In this document: positions 7,647-16,575 of the stretch, in pieces
How positions within the stretch are numbered: position 1 is the stretch's first letter
Layout: every line of letters begins with the position of its first letter
DNA from: Streptomyces durmitorensis
Lineage (GTDB): Bacteria > Actinomycetota > Actinomycetes > Streptomycetales > Streptomycetaceae
Assembly (NCBI RefSeq): GCF_023498005.1
Contig: NZ_CP097289.1
Span: 7,068,001 to 7,132,000 of the forward strand
DNA length: 64,000 nt
Reading direction: 5' to 3'
Notes under the pieces: generated by a model
Database searches by the model: none
What the model was told of the DNA's origin: nothing
What the model saw: only the letters and a program-made list of their open reading frames with translations
Position numbers and translations under genes: made by a program

Positions 7647-8225
7647 TCAGAAGAGCGGCTGCGGCAGCACCCCTTCCAGGGCGAGGAGCTGCCGCTTGGT
7701 CTCGACGCCGCCGCCGAAGCCGCCGATGCCGCCGTCGCTCTCGACCACCCGGTGGCAGGGCACCACGATCGGCAGCGGGTTGGCGCCCATCGCCATGCCG
7801 ACCGCCTGGGCCGCGCCGGGCTGGCCGACGCGGCGGGCCAGGTCGCCGTACCCCACGACGGCGCCGTACGGAACGGTGGTCAGCTCGCGCAGGACCTGGC
7901 GGTTGAACCCGGAGATCAGGGACCAGTCGAGCGGCAGCTCGAAGTCGTGCCGCTCGCCCGCGAAGTATGCCGTGAGCTGGCGTATGGACTCGGCGAGAAG
8001 GGGAGAGCCGGGTGCCTCGACCGGCTCGGCCCCCAGTCGGGAGCCGAGCCGCTCGAGTGCCTTGTCGCGCACTTCGTCCGTGGCGTGGAAGACGACGCTG
8101 ACCAGACCGTCGTCGGTCGCGGCGAGCATCAGCGGGCCGATGTCGCTCGCGACGACGGCCCACACCACCTGCCGCAGACCGTCCGGACCCGGCCCGCCCT
8201 GCTCGTGCTGCCCGTTGGCGTTCAT
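7647..8225 (-). CDS. ogt: Methylated-DNA-protein cysteine methyltransferase
   Basis: A 192-residue suicide enzyme that moves alkyl groups from O6-alkylguanine in DNA to its own cysteine. The acceptor is Cys157 in VVPCHRV; the DNA-binding helix region AVGMAMGANPLP and the PYGAVVGYGDLARRVG wing precede it. An acidic, Gly-rich 20-residue N-terminus is dispensable-looking. ATG at 8225 is chosen because a -10-like TACGGT ends 7 nt upstream, inside a full TTGTCAGTG-N8-TACGGT damage-promoter motif, so the mRNA is probably leaderless. A GTG two codons upstream is the alternative. The MFS gene follows on the same strand. Confidence 0.93.
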   Translation of the reverse strand: MNANGQHEQGGPGPDGLRQVVWAVVASDIGPLMLAATDDGLVSVVFHATDEVRDKALERLGSRLGAEPVEAPGSPLLAESIRQLTAYFAGERHDFELPLDWSLISGFNRQVLRELTTVPYGAVVGYGDLARRVGQPGAAQAVGMAMGANPLPIVVPCHRVVESDGGIGGFGGGVETKRQLLALEGVLPQPLF

Positions 8226-8232
8226 GTGGACC

Positions 8233-8255
8233 ACCGTACGACCGGGCACTGACAA
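8233..8255 (-). promoter_or_regulatory. RecA-independent (PafBC-type) damage promoter of ogt
   Basis: Read on the minus strand: TTGTCAGTG (8255-8247), CCCGGTCG, TACGGT (8238-8233), then 7 nt to the ATG. This is an exact fit to TTGTCAGTG-N8-TAnnnT. Confidence 0.8.
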
Positions 8256-8281
8256 CGCCGCCCCGCGCCCGTCCCCGGGCC

Positions 8282-9199
8282 CTAGGAGATGGCCTTGCGC
8301 ACGACGTCCGGCGTGTTCGTGATGATGCCGTTCACCCCGAAGCCCGCCACCCGCTGGGCGGCGGCAGCGTCGTTCACGGTCCAGGTGAAGATCTCCAGGC
8401 GCTTGCGGTGCGGCCCCTTGAGCGAGTGGATCGCGGCGACGTACTCGCGGGAGATGGAGGTGTGGGTCGAGTTGATCTGGTCGGAGAACTTGGCGTACGC
8501 GGGCAGGTCGGCGACCGCGGGCGTGCCGAGGAAGCCGGTCTTGATGTCGGGCCGCAGCTTGTGCACCGTCTTGACGCTGTCGGCGCTGAAGCTCTGGATG
8601 ACGAGCTTGCTCTTGACGTGGTGCCGGTCGAGCCAGCCCGTCTTGCGCAGGACGGCGAGGCCCTGCTTCTCGATGCCCGGGTACAGCTCGGGCTTCTTGA
8701 ACTCGAAGACCAGGCTCTGGTGGTTGCGCGAGACCCGGTTCATGTACTGCTTCAGCGTCGGCACCCGCTGCCCCGCGTACTTGGGAGCGAACCAGCTGCC
8801 CGCGTCCAGCCTGGCGATCTCCGCCGCGGTGAAGTCCGCGACCTTCCACGGCGCGCGGTCGGGGAAGAGCTGCTCGACGTTCGTCGTCCGCTTCAGGGTG
8901 TCGTCGTGCATGATCACGAGTTCGCCGTCCTTGGTGCGCTGGACGTCGTTCTCGACCCAGCGGAACCCCATGTCAGCCGCCTTGTCGATGGCTGCGAAAG
9001 TGTTCTCGGGGGCGTACGCGGAAGCGCCACGGTGCGCGACGACCAGCGGTCTGTCGTGCGAGGCGGATGTCTGGGCGGACGCCCGCGTGGACGTCGGCGC
9101 CGACGTCTGGTCGGCGGCGTGAGCGGTGGCGGATGGGAGAGCGAGTGCACCGGCTCCAAGAAGAGCGGCGGTGGTGGCAGCGGCAACGCGTGCGGACAA
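8282..9199 (-). CDS. Secreted glycerophosphodiester phosphodiesterase
   Basis: A 305-residue exported enzyme hydrolysing glycerophosphodiesters to glycerol 3-phosphate and an alcohol. A signal peptide (SARVAAATTAALLGAGALA, cleavage near TAHA-AD) is followed by the GDPD barrel: VVAHRGASAYAPENT with the catalytic His/Arg/Glu, then WVENDVQRTKDGELVIMHD with the metal acids and second His. The C-terminal FTWTVND and GVNGIITNTPD motifs are present. TTG at 9199 is preferred: GAGGAG lies 6 nt upstream and the signal peptide then starts cleanly; upstream in-frame codons add an implausible leader. Role is probably phosphate or glycerol scavenging outside the cell. Confidence 0.93.
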   Translation of the reverse strand: MSARVAAATTAALLGAGALALPSATAHAADQTSAPTSTRASAQTSASHDRPLVVAHRGASAYAPENTFAAIDKAADMGFRWVENDVQRTKDGELVIMHDDTLKRTTNVEQLFPDRAPWKVADFTAAEIARLDAGSWFAPKYAGQRVPTLKQYMNRVSRNHQSLVFEFKKPELYPGIEKQGLAVLRKTGWLDRHHVKSKLVIQSFSADSVKTVHKLRPDIKTGFLGTPAVADLPAYAKFSDQINSTHTSISREYVAAIHSLKGPHRKRLEIFTWTVNDAAAAQRVAGFGVNGIITNTPDVVRKAIS

Positions 9200-9448
9200 C
9201 GGTGACTCCTCGCGATGTGCGGGCACGGACCGGATGAGAGTGACAGTCCACGGCCAACGCGAGACAGGTGCAGGATGGCCACAGGTTGAACGGAGACAGC
9301 CGGGTTTCTTTCCCGGAAAATCGTTCGCAAGTTCCGGAGTGAGCTTTACTCTCTGCGTCAGCCCATGGCCTGTCAGTGGACGGTCGGCTGGGGCCACTTG
9401 GGGGCAATCCCGGGCATTTGGACACAACAGGCGGAAGGGCTACCGCGC

Positions 9449-10318
9449 ATGCAGGGGACAGTCGACGGTTTCAGCTATGGACTGGTCACACCGGTGGCGG
9501 CGTACCTCATGGCCTGCCTCGGGGGAGCGCTCGGTCTGCGCTGCACCACGAGGTCGCTCCTCGTCGCGCACTCCTGGCGGCCCGGCTGGCTCGCACTGGG
9601 GTCGGCGGCCATCGGTTCCGGCATCTGGACCATGCACTTCATCGCGATGATGGGCTTCACCGTCGAGGAAGCCCCGATCCACTACGACAAGGCGCTGACC
9701 TTCGCGAGTCTCGCCGTCGCCATCGTCATGGTCGGCATAGGGATCTTCATCGTGGGCTACCGCGGCGCGACCGGGGCCGCACTGTTCACCGGGGGAACGA
9801 TCACCGGCCTCGGCGTCGCGTCGATGCACTATCTGGGAATGGCCGGTATGCGTCTGCGCGGGACGCTGGAGTACAACACCTTCACCGTCTCGGCGTCCGT
9901 GGTGATCGCCGTGGTCGCCGCCAGCGCGGCCCTGTGGGCAGCCGCACAGGTCAGAGGCTTCCTCTGGAGTCTGGGCGCGAGCCTCGTCATGGGGCTCGCC
10001 GTCAGCGGCATGCACTACGTGGGGATGGCCGCCCTCAGCGTCCATCTGCACGGCTCGTCGTCCGCGGCGCCGACCGCGGGGGACTCGCCCGCCGAGCTGC
10101 TCGCGCCCATGATGATCGGCCCGCTCGCCTTCCTGCTCCTGGCGGGCGTGATCGTGATGTTCGACCCGCTGATGGTGATGGGCAAGGCCGACCTCCAGAG
10201 CGCCGCGCAGGGGCAGCACGCGCCCTATCCCGTCCCGCGCTCGGGCGACCGGCACGACCCGCGGGCGGGCCGCAGGCCCCCGCCGCGCGCCGGCCCCAAG
10301 GCGCCGCAGAGCTGGTGA
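9449..10318 (+). CDS. MHYT-domain integral membrane protein
   Basis: A 289-residue protein with about seven hydrophobic segments and three MHYT-type motifs: [21 protein letters not shown] and [10 protein letters not shown]. In the MHYT family these conserved Met/His residues are proposed to bind a metal (copper) and sense oxygen, CO or NO. Relatives often carry GGDEF, EAL or LytTR output domains. Here only a basic, Pro-rich cytoplasmic tail of about 45 residues follows the last helix, so no output domain is encoded. ATG at 9449 has CGGAAGGG upstream. It is divergent from the GDPD gene, and uvrB follows after 40 bp but with its own promoter. Confidence 0.85.
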   Translation: MQGTVDGFSYGLVTPVAAYLMACLGGALGLRCTTRSLLVAHSWRPGWLALGSAAIGSGIWTMHFIAMMGFTVEEAPIHYDKALTFASLAVAIVMVGIGIFIVGYRGATGAALFTGGTITGLGVASMHYLGMAGMRLRGTLEYNTFTVSASVVIAVVAASAALWAAAQVRGFLWSLGASLVMGLAVSGMHYVGMAALSVHLHGSSSAAPTAGDSPAELLAPMMIGPLAFLLLAGVIVMFDPLMVMGKADLQSAAQGQHAPYPVPRSGDRHDPRAGRRPPPRAGPKAPQSW

Positions 10319-10328
10319 TCCGACCCCG

Positions 10329-10351
10329 TTGTCAGTGCGGGGTCGTACGGT
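10329..10351 (+). promoter_or_regulatory. RecA-independent (PafBC-type) damage promoter of uvrB
   Basis: TTGTCAGTG at 10329-10337, an 8-nt spacer, and TACGGT at 10346-10351, then 7 nt to the uvrB ATG. The layout is identical to ogt, down to GTCG before the TACGGT, and implies a leaderless mRNA. Confidence 0.82.
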
Positions 10352-10358
10352 GGGTTCC

Positions 10359-12488
10359 ATGCGGCCCGTATCCAAGATCGAACGCACGGTGGCACCTTTC
10401 GAGGTCGTCAGCAACTACACGCCAAGCGGCGACCAGCCGGCGGCCATCGCCGACCTGGAGCGGCGCGTCAACGCAGGTGAGAAGGACGTCGTCCTGCTCG
10501 GCGCGACCGGCACCGGCAAGTCGGCCACCACCGCGTGGATGATCGAGAAGCTTCAGCGCCCCACCCTCGTGATGGCGCCGAACAAGACGCTGGCCGCCCA
10601 GCTGGCCAACGAGTTCCGAGAGCTCCTGCCGAACAACGCGGTGGAGTACTTCGTCTCGTACTACGACTACTACCAGCCCGAGGCGTACGTCCCGCAGTCG
10701 GACACGTACATCGAGAAGGACTCCTCGATCAACGAGGAAGTCGAGCGCCTGCGCCACTCCGCGACGAACTCGCTGCTCACCCGGCGTGACGTGATCGTGG
10801 TCGCCTCCGTCTCCTGCATCTACGGCCTCGGCACCCCGCAGGAGTACGTCGACCGGATGGTCTCGCTCAAGGTCGGCGACGAGATCGACCGCGACCAGCT
10901 CCTGCGCCGCTTCGTCGACATCCAGTACACGCGCAACGACGTGGCGTTCGCCCGCGGCACCTTCCGGGTCCGCGGCGACACCATCGAGATCTTCCCGGTC
11001 TATGAAGAGCTGGCCGTCCGCATCGAGATGTTCGGCGACGAGATCGAGGCGCTCTCCACGCTGCACCCCCTCACCGGCGAGGTCATCAGCGACGACGACC
11101 ACCTGTACGTCTTCCCGGCCTCGCACTACGTGGCGGGTCCTGAGCGACTGGAGAAGGCGGTCACCGGCATCGAGAAGGAGCTCGCCGAGCGCCTCGCCGA
11201 GCTGGAGAAGCAGGGCAAGATGCTGGAGGCCCAGCGCCTTCGCATGCGCACGACGTACGACCTGGAGATGCTCCGCCAGATCGGCTCCTGCTCCGGCGTC
11301 GAGAACTACTCGATGCACTTCGACGACCGCGAGCCCGGCTCCGCACCCAACACCCTCATCGACTACTTCCCCGAGGACTTCCTCCTCGTCATCGACGAGT
11401 CGCACGTCACGGTCCCGCAGATCGGCGCGATGTACGAAGGGGACGCCTCCCGCAAGCGCACCCTGGTGGACCACGGCTTCCGGCTGCCGTCCGCGCTGGA
11501 CAACCGCCCGCTGAAGTGGGAGGAGTTCCTCGGCCGCATCGGCCAGACCGTCTACCTCTCGGCGACCCCGGGGAAGTACGAACTCTCGCGCGGCGACGGC
11601 TTCGTCGAGCAGATCATCCGCCCCACCGGCCTCATCGACCCGGAGGTCGTGGTCAAGCCCACCGAGGGCCAGATCGACGACCTGGTGCACGAGATCCGCA
11701 CGCGCACCGAGAAGGACGAGCGCGTCCTGGTCACCACGCTCACGAAGAAGATGGCCGAGGACCTCACCGACTACTTCCTCGAACTGGGCATCCAGGTCCG
11801 CTATCTGCACAGCGACGTCGACACCCTGCGCCGCGTCGAGCTCCTGCGCGAGCTGCGTGCCGGTGAGTACGACGTGCTGGTCGGCATCAACCTCCTGCGT
11901 GAGGGACTCGACCTGCCCGAGGTCTCCCTGGTCGCCATCCTCGACGCCGACAAGCAGGGCTTCCTGCGCTCCGGCACCTCGCTGATCCAGACGATCGGCC
12001 GCGCGGCTCGTAACGTCTCCGGTCAGGTCCATATGTACGCGGACAAGGTCACCCCGGCGATGGAGCAGGCCATCGACGAGACCAATCGCCGCCGCGAGAA
12101 GCAGATCGCGTACAACAAGGAGAAGGGGCTCGACCCGCAGCCGCTGCGCAAGAAGATCAACGACATCGTGTCGGCGATCGCGCGCGAGGAGGTCGACACC
12201 GAGCAGCTGCTCGGCACGGACTACCGCAAGGGGAAGGGCGCCGACGCGAAAACAGCGGCCAAGGCGCCCGTGCCCGCGCTCGGCGGGAAGGCGGGCAAGG
12301 GCAAGGCCGCCGAGAAGGTGCCCACCGACCGACCCGCTGCCGAACTGGCCGAGCAGATCGAGGAGATGACCGCGCGGATGCGCGCGGCAGCCGCCGACCT
12401 GCAGTTCGAGATCGCGGCACGGCTGCGTGACGAGGTGTCAGAGATGAAGAAGGAGCTCAGGCAGATGAGGGAGGCGGGGCAGGCATAG
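10359..12488 (+). CDS. uvrB: Excinuclease ABC subunit B
   Basis: A 709-residue damage-verifying helicase of nucleotide excision repair, loaded by UvrA and partnering UvrC. Walker A GATGTGKS is at 48-55, the damage-probing beta-hairpin region [12 protein letters not shown] follows, and Walker B reads VIDESHV. The helicase C-terminal motifs [13 protein letters not shown] and QTIGRAARN are intact. A Lys/Ala-rich linker (around [16 protein letters not shown]) separates the helicase core from the C-terminal UVR coiled coil ([20 protein letters not shown]) that binds UvrC. ATG at 10359 is placed 7 nt after the -10 of a damage-type promoter. Full length and intact. Confidence 0.97.
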   Translation: MRPVSKIERTVAPFEVVSNYTPSGDQPAAIADLERRVNAGEKDVVLLGATGTGKSATTAWMIEKLQRPTLVMAPNKTLAAQLANEFRELLPNNAVEYFVSYYDYYQPEAYVPQSDTYIEKDSSINEEVERLRHSATNSLLTRRDVIVVASVSCIYGLGTPQEYVDRMVSLKVGDEIDRDQLLRRFVDIQYTRNDVAFARGTFRVRGDTIEIFPVYEELAVRIEMFGDEIEALSTLHPLTGEVISDDDHLYVFPASHYVAGPERLEKAVTGIEKELAERLAELEKQGKMLEAQRLRMRTTYDLEMLRQIGSCSGVENYSMHFDDREPGSAPNTLIDYFPEDFLLVIDESHVTVPQIGAMYEGDASRKRTLVDHGFRLPSALDNRPLKWEEFLGRIGQTVYLSATPGKYELSRGDGFVEQIIRPTGLIDPEVVVKPTEGQIDDLVHEIRTRTEKDERVLVTTLTKKMAEDLTDYFLELGIQVRYLHSDVDTLRRVELLRELRAGEYDVLVGINLLREGLDLPEVSLVAILDADKQGFLRSGTSLIQTIGRAARNVSGQVHMYADKVTPAMEQAIDETNRRREKQIAYNKEKGLDPQPLRKKINDIVSAIAREEVDTEQLLGTDYRKGKGADAKTAAKAPVPALGGKAGKGKAAEKVPTDRPAAELAEQIEEMTARMRAAAADLQFEIAARLRDEVSEMKKELRQMREAGQA

Positions 12489-12544
12489 GCGTACTGCCTG
12501 GTGTGTTGCAAGACCGACACAAAGTGCCGCCCGCACTGCGGCAC

Positions 12545-12567
12545 TGTCAGTGCCTCTGCGTAGGGTG
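12545..12567 (+). promoter_or_regulatory. RecA-independent (PafBC-type) damage promoter of the terD gene
   Basis: CTGTCAGTG at 12545-12553, an 8-nt spacer, TAGGGT at 12562-12567. Eight of nine bases of the upstream element match. The predicted start near 12574 gives a leader of about 48 nt with GAGAGGGG before the GTG. A small hairpin (12524-12531 with 12539-12546) abuts it. Confidence 0.72.
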
Positions 12568-12621
12568 CTGGGCAACCGCACAGACCGGCGGTTGCCGAGG
12601 CAGTTCGAGAGGGGACAGCGC

Positions 12622-13200
12622 GTGACGGTCAACATGACCAAGGGTCAGGCCATCAGCCTGCAGAAGGACGACGGGGGCGCCCTGACCGCGGTGCGCATGG
12701 GGCTCGGCTGGCAAGCGGCCCCGAGGCGCGGCCTGTTCGGCACCCGCACGCGTGAGGTCGACCTGGACGCGTCGGCGGTCCTGTTCGCCGACAAGCAGCC
12801 GGTGGACGTCGTGTTCTTCCGTCACCTCGTCAGTGACGACGGTTCCGTGCGGCACACCGGCGACAACCTCGTCGGCGGTGTCGGCCAGGGCGGGGACGAC
12901 GAGGCGATCCTCGTCGACCTCGCGCGGATCCCGGTCCACATCGACCAGATCGTCTTCACGGTGAACTCCTTCACGGGTCAGACGTTCCAGGAGGTGCAGA
13001 ACGCGTTCTGCCGCCTGGTCGACGAGACCAACGGCCAGGAGCTCGCTCGGTACACGCTCGACGGCGGCGGTCAGTACACCGCGCAGATCATGGCGAAGGT
13101 CCACCGCGCGGGCACGGGCTGGCAGATGACGGCCATCGGCAATCCCGCCAACGGCCGCACGTTCCAGGACCTGATGCCGTCGATCCTGCCGCACCTGTAG
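12622..13200 (+). CDS. terD: TerD-family stress protein
   Basis: A 192-residue TerD-fold protein, the calcium-binding domain of the tellurite/stress Ter systems. The hallmarks are EVDLDASAVLFA, HTGDNLVGGVGQGGDDEAI and VDLARIPVHIDQIVF, which supply the acidic Ca2+ sites, and the C-terminal RYTLDGGGQYTAQIMAKV. GTG at 12622 is preferred (GAGAGGGG 7 nt upstream); an ATG four codons in is the alternative. It is followed 46 bp later by a larger TerD-related gene and then terC, forming a small ter locus. A damage-type promoter precedes it. In other bacteria these proteins act in metal, oxidative and DNA-damage stress; biochemical activity is not established. Confidence 0.92.
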   Translation: MTVNMTKGQAISLQKDDGGALTAVRMGLGWQAAPRRGLFGTRTREVDLDASAVLFADKQPVDVVFFRHLVSDDGSVRHTGDNLVGGVGQGGDDEAILVDLARIPVHIDQIVFTVNSFTGQTFQEVQNAFCRLVDETNGQELARYTLDGGGQYTAQIMAKVHRAGTGWQMTAIGNPANGRTFQDLMPSILPHL

Positions 13201-13246
13201 ACACGCGGCACCAGTAGGTACAGAGGGCACGAGGGGGACGAAGGCG

Positions 13247-15205
13247 ATGACGGCCGAGCTGGTCCGGGGGCAGAACCACCCGCTTCCCGAGACCCGACTG
13301 GAGATCCGGGTCTCGGTCGGCAAGCCGATCGTGGCGGGGGTCACGCTCAGCGACGACCAGGGCAAGGTGCGCGGCATTGAGTGGGTGGCCCATCCCGGCT
13401 CGCCCACGCTGCCGGGGCTCGAAGTGCCCAAGCAGGCGGCCGCCGACCACCGCCTCGCGGTGGACCTCGGCGCCGTGCCGGAAGCGGTGCACCGGGTCAA
13501 CGTCCTCCTCGCGCTGCCGGTCGGCGTCGGGGGACCGGTCAGCTTCGGCTCGCTCGCCGCCCCCTTCGTCGCCGTCACCGGCCTTGACGGCTCCGAGGTC
13601 GCCAGCTACACCATCACCGACCTGGACGCCGAGTCCGCCGTCGTCGCCCTTGAGCTCTACCGCAGGCAGGACGCGTGGAAGGTGCGCGCCGTCGGCCAGG
13701 GGTATGCGGGCGGCCTCGCTGACATGCTCACCGACCAGGGCCTGCCGCAGGCCCACGAACTGGCGGGCACGATCAACGAAGCGGTGGCCCAGGGCCTCGC
13801 CCGCTCGGTGGCCGCGCCACCGCCCCGCCCCTCGGACGAGGCCCGGGTGCGGACGACGGGACAGACCGCCGCCCCCGGCCCGGGAACGCAGGGCCCGGAC
13901 AGCACGGCCGCCGCCCAGCCGGCCCAGCCCCCTCAGCCCGCCCCGGCGACGCATCAGCCGGGCGACGCGAGCCCCTCGTCCGGCGGCCCCGTCAACTACA
14001 CCCATCCGGGCCGTCAGGCCACCGCACCGCCGCCGCCCCCGCCGACCGCGGCCCCGGCCGAGCCGGGCAGGCCGGCCCAGCCCGTGGCGGGCGACGCGAC
14101 CGGCTGGTCCCTGGAGGAGCGCCTCTACAACCAGGTGTGGGGCATGTTCGAGGACCTGGCCCGCACGACAGCCGCGTACCGAAGCGCCGTCGACTTCGCC
14201 GAGTCGCGCATGGACCAGGAGCTGGACAAGGTCCTCTCCGACCCGCGCAGCCGCATCGGCAACACCGGAGACGTCGCGCGCGAGGCCGCCCGCACCAAGC
14301 ACGGCCTGCTCGTCGACCGGGCGAGGGCCGCCCTCGACCGCGACCTGGGCCAGCTCGCCGCCGAGTCCGAGGTCGTCGAGCCCGCGCTGCCCATGGCGTA
14401 CGCAGGCTGGGACAGCCCCGTCTGGCACGCCTACCGCACCCCCATGGAGATCCCCATGGCGCTGCGCCTCGGAGACCTCCACCTGCCCGAGCGCCCCGAC
14501 CTGCACATCCCGATGCTGGTCCGGCTGCCCCTTGAGCGCGGCCTGTGGATCGACAGCGGCCGCTCGTCCGGCACGGACTCCGTGGCCGACACGGACCAGC
14601 TGCGCCGCCTCGCCATGGACAGCGCGGTCGCGCACGCCGCGCGGCTGCTCGCCGTCTATCCGGCGGGCGAGTTCACGGTGCACGTCATCGACGCCGCGGG
14701 CTCCGCGGCCGGCGCGCTCTCCCCGCTGGTGACCGCGGGCGTGCTCGACGAGCCCCCGGCCGCCGGCGCGGCAGGCGTCTCCGGCGTGCTCGCCAAGCTC
14801 ACCCAGCGCGTGGACCTGGTGCAGATGGCGATCCGCGCGGGCGCCGCCGACGCGCTGCCGCCGGACCTGGACACCGCCGAGCAGCTCCTGATCGTCAACG
14901 ACTTCCCGCACGGCTTCGACGACCGCGCCGTGACCCAGCTCCGCTACCTCGCGGACGAGGGCCCGGCGGTCGGCGTGCACCTGATGCTGGTCGCCGACCG
15001 CGAGGACGCCGCCGAGTACGGCCCGCTGCTCGACCCGCTCTGGCGCGCCCTCCTGCGCCTGACCCCGGTGGCCGACGACCACCTCGCCGACCCCTGGGTC
15101 GGTCATGCGTGGACGTACGAACCGCCGATGACGCCGCCCGGCAGCCGGGTGCTCCAGCAGGTCCTGAACCAGGTCGCGCACGCCCGGCGCACGGGCGGCC
15201 GCTGA
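13247..15205 (+). CDS. TerD-like domain fused to a degenerate ATPase-like domain
   Basis: A 652-residue multidomain protein. Residues 1-185 form a divergent TerD-like beta-sandwich (ETRLEIRVSVGKPIVAG, VHRVNVLLALP, VALELYRRQDAWKVRAVGQG). Residues 195-285 are a Pro/Ala-rich linker. Residues 290-652 have a helical section (LYNQVWGMFEDLARTTAAY) and then an alpha/beta domain with strands HVIDAAG, EQLLIVNDFPHGFDD and GVHLMLVADR. Those last two resemble the Walker B and sensor strands of FtsK/HerA-type P-loop proteins. No P-loop is present: the expected position reads RLPLERGLWIDSG. It is therefore probably a non-hydrolysing scaffold, which is inference. GAGGGGGACGAAGG precedes the ATG; likely co-transcribed with terD. 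Confidence 0.75.
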   Translation: MTAELVRGQNHPLPETRLEIRVSVGKPIVAGVTLSDDQGKVRGIEWVAHPGSPTLPGLEVPKQAAADHRLAVDLGAVPEAVHRVNVLLALPVGVGGPVSFGSLAAPFVAVTGLDGSEVASYTITDLDAESAVVALELYRRQDAWKVRAVGQGYAGGLADMLTDQGLPQAHELAGTINEAVAQGLARSVAAPPPRPSDEARVRTTGQTAAPGPGTQGPDSTAAAQPAQPPQPAPATHQPGDASPSSGGPVNYTHPGRQATAPPPPPPTAAPAEPGRPAQPVAGDATGWSLEERLYNQVWGMFEDLARTTAAYRSAVDFAESRMDQELDKVLSDPRSRIGNTGDVAREAARTKHGLLVDRARAALDRDLGQLAAESEVVEPALPMAYAGWDSPVWHAYRTPMEIPMALRLGDLHLPERPDLHIPMLVRLPLERGLWIDSGRSSGTDSVADTDQLRRLAMDSAVAHAARLLAVYPAGEFTVHVIDAAGSAAGALSPLVTAGVLDEPPAAGAAGVSGVLAKLTQRVDLVQMAIRAGAADALPPDLDTAEQLLIVNDFPHGFDDRAVTQLRYLADEGPAVGVHLMLVADREDAAEYGPLLDPLWRALLRLTPVADDHLADPWVGHAWTYEPPMTPPGSRVLQQVLNQVAHARRTGGR

Positions 15206-15338
15206 CGCGTTTCCGGGCCCGATGAGCCGTCGGGGCCGCTGACGGTAAAGCGACTTTTGCTCTGCCTGACCTGGCCTTTTGGCTCTTGTTTGGATTCTCC
15301 TTTACCAACCCTTGGTGTTTCGCGTACTCTTCTTGCAG

Positions 15339-15446
15339 CGGAGGGGAGTACTCCCGAACGCGACGTACCCGTCAATACGGACCGCCATCGGTCCCGGGGC
15401 GTCGGCCCGCGGGGCGGTGAGCCGCCTCGGGTGGAAGAGACCTCCG
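15339..15446 (+). ncRNA. yybP-ykoY family (Mn2+) riboswitch
   Basis: The 285-bp gap before terC holds all recognisable parts of this aptamer. P1 is CGGAGG (15339-15344) with CCTCCG (15441-15446). GGGGAGTA (15343-15350) follows the 5' strand. CGTCAAT appears in the second leg, and AGAGACC closes the 3' side immediately before the P1 return strand. Two GC-rich hairpins fill the centre. The family is known to bind Mn2+ and to sit upstream of TerC/Alx/MntP-type genes. The terC ribosome site GGAGG (15482-15486) can pair in a small CGCC/GGCG hairpin, suggesting translational control. Confidence 0.85.
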
Positions 15447-15490
15447 GCAGCGACGACGCTGATCAGTAGCCGTACGACGCCGGAGGCGCA

Positions 15491-16492
15491 GTGGACGTTT
15501 CAATGACCCTTTGGGTGCTGACCATTCTTGGTCTGTGTGCCCTGATCGCGGTTGACTTCTTCATCGGCCGCAAGCCGCACGACGTATCGATCAAGGAAGC
15601 CGGAATCTGGACGATCGTCTGGATCGTGCTGGCCGCGCTCTTCGGAGTGGGCCTGCTGATCTGGGGCGGCGGACAGGCGGGCGGCGAGTTCTTCGCGGGC
15701 TTCATCACCGAGAAGTCGCTCAGCGTCGACAACCTCTTCGTCTTCATCCTGATCATGGCGAAGTTCTCGGTGCCCACCCATCTCCAGCAGCGGGTGCTGC
15801 TGTTCGGTGTGCTGATCGCGCTCGTACTGCGAGCGATCTTCATCGCCGCGGGCGCAGCGGTCATCGCCAACTTCTCCTGGGTCTTCTACATCTTCGGCGC
15901 GTTCCTGATCTACACCGCCTGGAAGCTCATCCAGGAGGCGCGCTCCGGTGATGAGGAAGAGGAGTGGGAGGAGAACCGCCTCCTGAAGGCCGCCGAGAAG
16001 AAGTTCGGCGTCGCCGACCAGTACCACGGCACCAAGCTGTTCATCCAGAAGAACGGCAAGAAGATCATGACGCCCCTCATGATCGTCATGCTTGCCATCG
16101 GCACCACCGACGTGCTCTTCGCGATGGACTCGATCCCCGCGATCTTCGGCCTCACCCAGGACCCGTACATCGTGTTCACGGCGAACGCCTTCGCCCTGAT
16201 GGGTCTGCGCCAGCTGTACTTCCTCATCGGCGGACTGCTCAAGAAGCTGGTCCACCTCAGCTACGGCCTCTCGGTCATCCTGGGCTTCATCGGCGTGAAG
16301 CTGGTCCTGCACGCACTGCACGAGAACGGGGTGCACGTCCCCGAGATCTCCATCCCGGTCTCGCTCGGCGTCATCTGCGGTGTCCTGGTCATCACGACGA
16401 TCACCAGCCTCATGGCCACCAGCAGGCAGGCGAAGAAGGAGGCCGCGGAGAAGGCGGCCGACGAGTCTCCGAAGGACAGCATCGAGGCCTGA
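15491..16492 (+). CDS. terC: TerC-family integral membrane protein, probable Mn2+ exporter
   Basis: A 333-residue membrane protein with about eight or nine hydrophobic segments. Family hallmarks are the acidic membrane motifs ALIAVDFFIG, FFAGFITEKSLSVDNLFVF and GTTDVLFAMDSIPAIFG, whose Asp/Glu residues probably form the cation path. An acidic-basic cytoplasmic loop lies around EEEEWEENRLLKAAEKKF, and a basic/acidic tail ends the protein. Relatives (Alx, MntP-like) export Mn2+, which agrees with the Mn2+ riboswitch upstream. GTG at 15491 is used, with GGAGG close upstream. It follows two TerD-type genes but has its own leader, and a perfect 22-bp hairpin ends the unit. Confidence 0.92.
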   Translation: MDVSMTLWVLTILGLCALIAVDFFIGRKPHDVSIKEAGIWTIVWIVLAALFGVGLLIWGGGQAGGEFFAGFITEKSLSVDNLFVFILIMAKFSVPTHLQQRVLLFGVLIALVLRAIFIAAGAAVIANFSWVFYIFGAFLIYTAWKLIQEARSGDEEEEWEENRLLKAAEKKFGVADQYHGTKLFIQKNGKKIMTPLMIVMLAIGTTDVLFAMDSIPAIFGLTQDPYIVFTANAFALMGLRQLYFLIGGLLKKLVHLSYGLSVILGFIGVKLVLHALHENGVHVPEISIPVSLGVICGVLVITTITSLMATSRQAKKEAAEKAADESPKDSIEA

Positions 16493-16515
16493 CGGCATCG
16501 GACGTAGGAGTTACC

Positions 16516-16564
16516 AGCACGGGGTGTGGCCCGCGGCGGATTGCCGCGGGCCACACCCCGTGCT
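16516..16564 (+). terminator. Strong hairpin terminator of terC
   Basis: Perfect 22-bp stem (16516-16537 with 16543-16564) around a 5-nt loop GGATT, 24 bp after the terC stop. The sequence after the stem is mildly T-rich. Confidence 0.9.
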
Positions 16565-16575
16565 TGCTTGGATCC

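Noticed and set aside
9370..9392. CTGTCAGTG upstream of the MHYT gene, as another damage promoter.
   Set aside because: Eight nt downstream the sequence is GCTGGG, with no TAnnnT -10, so the bipartite motif is incomplete.
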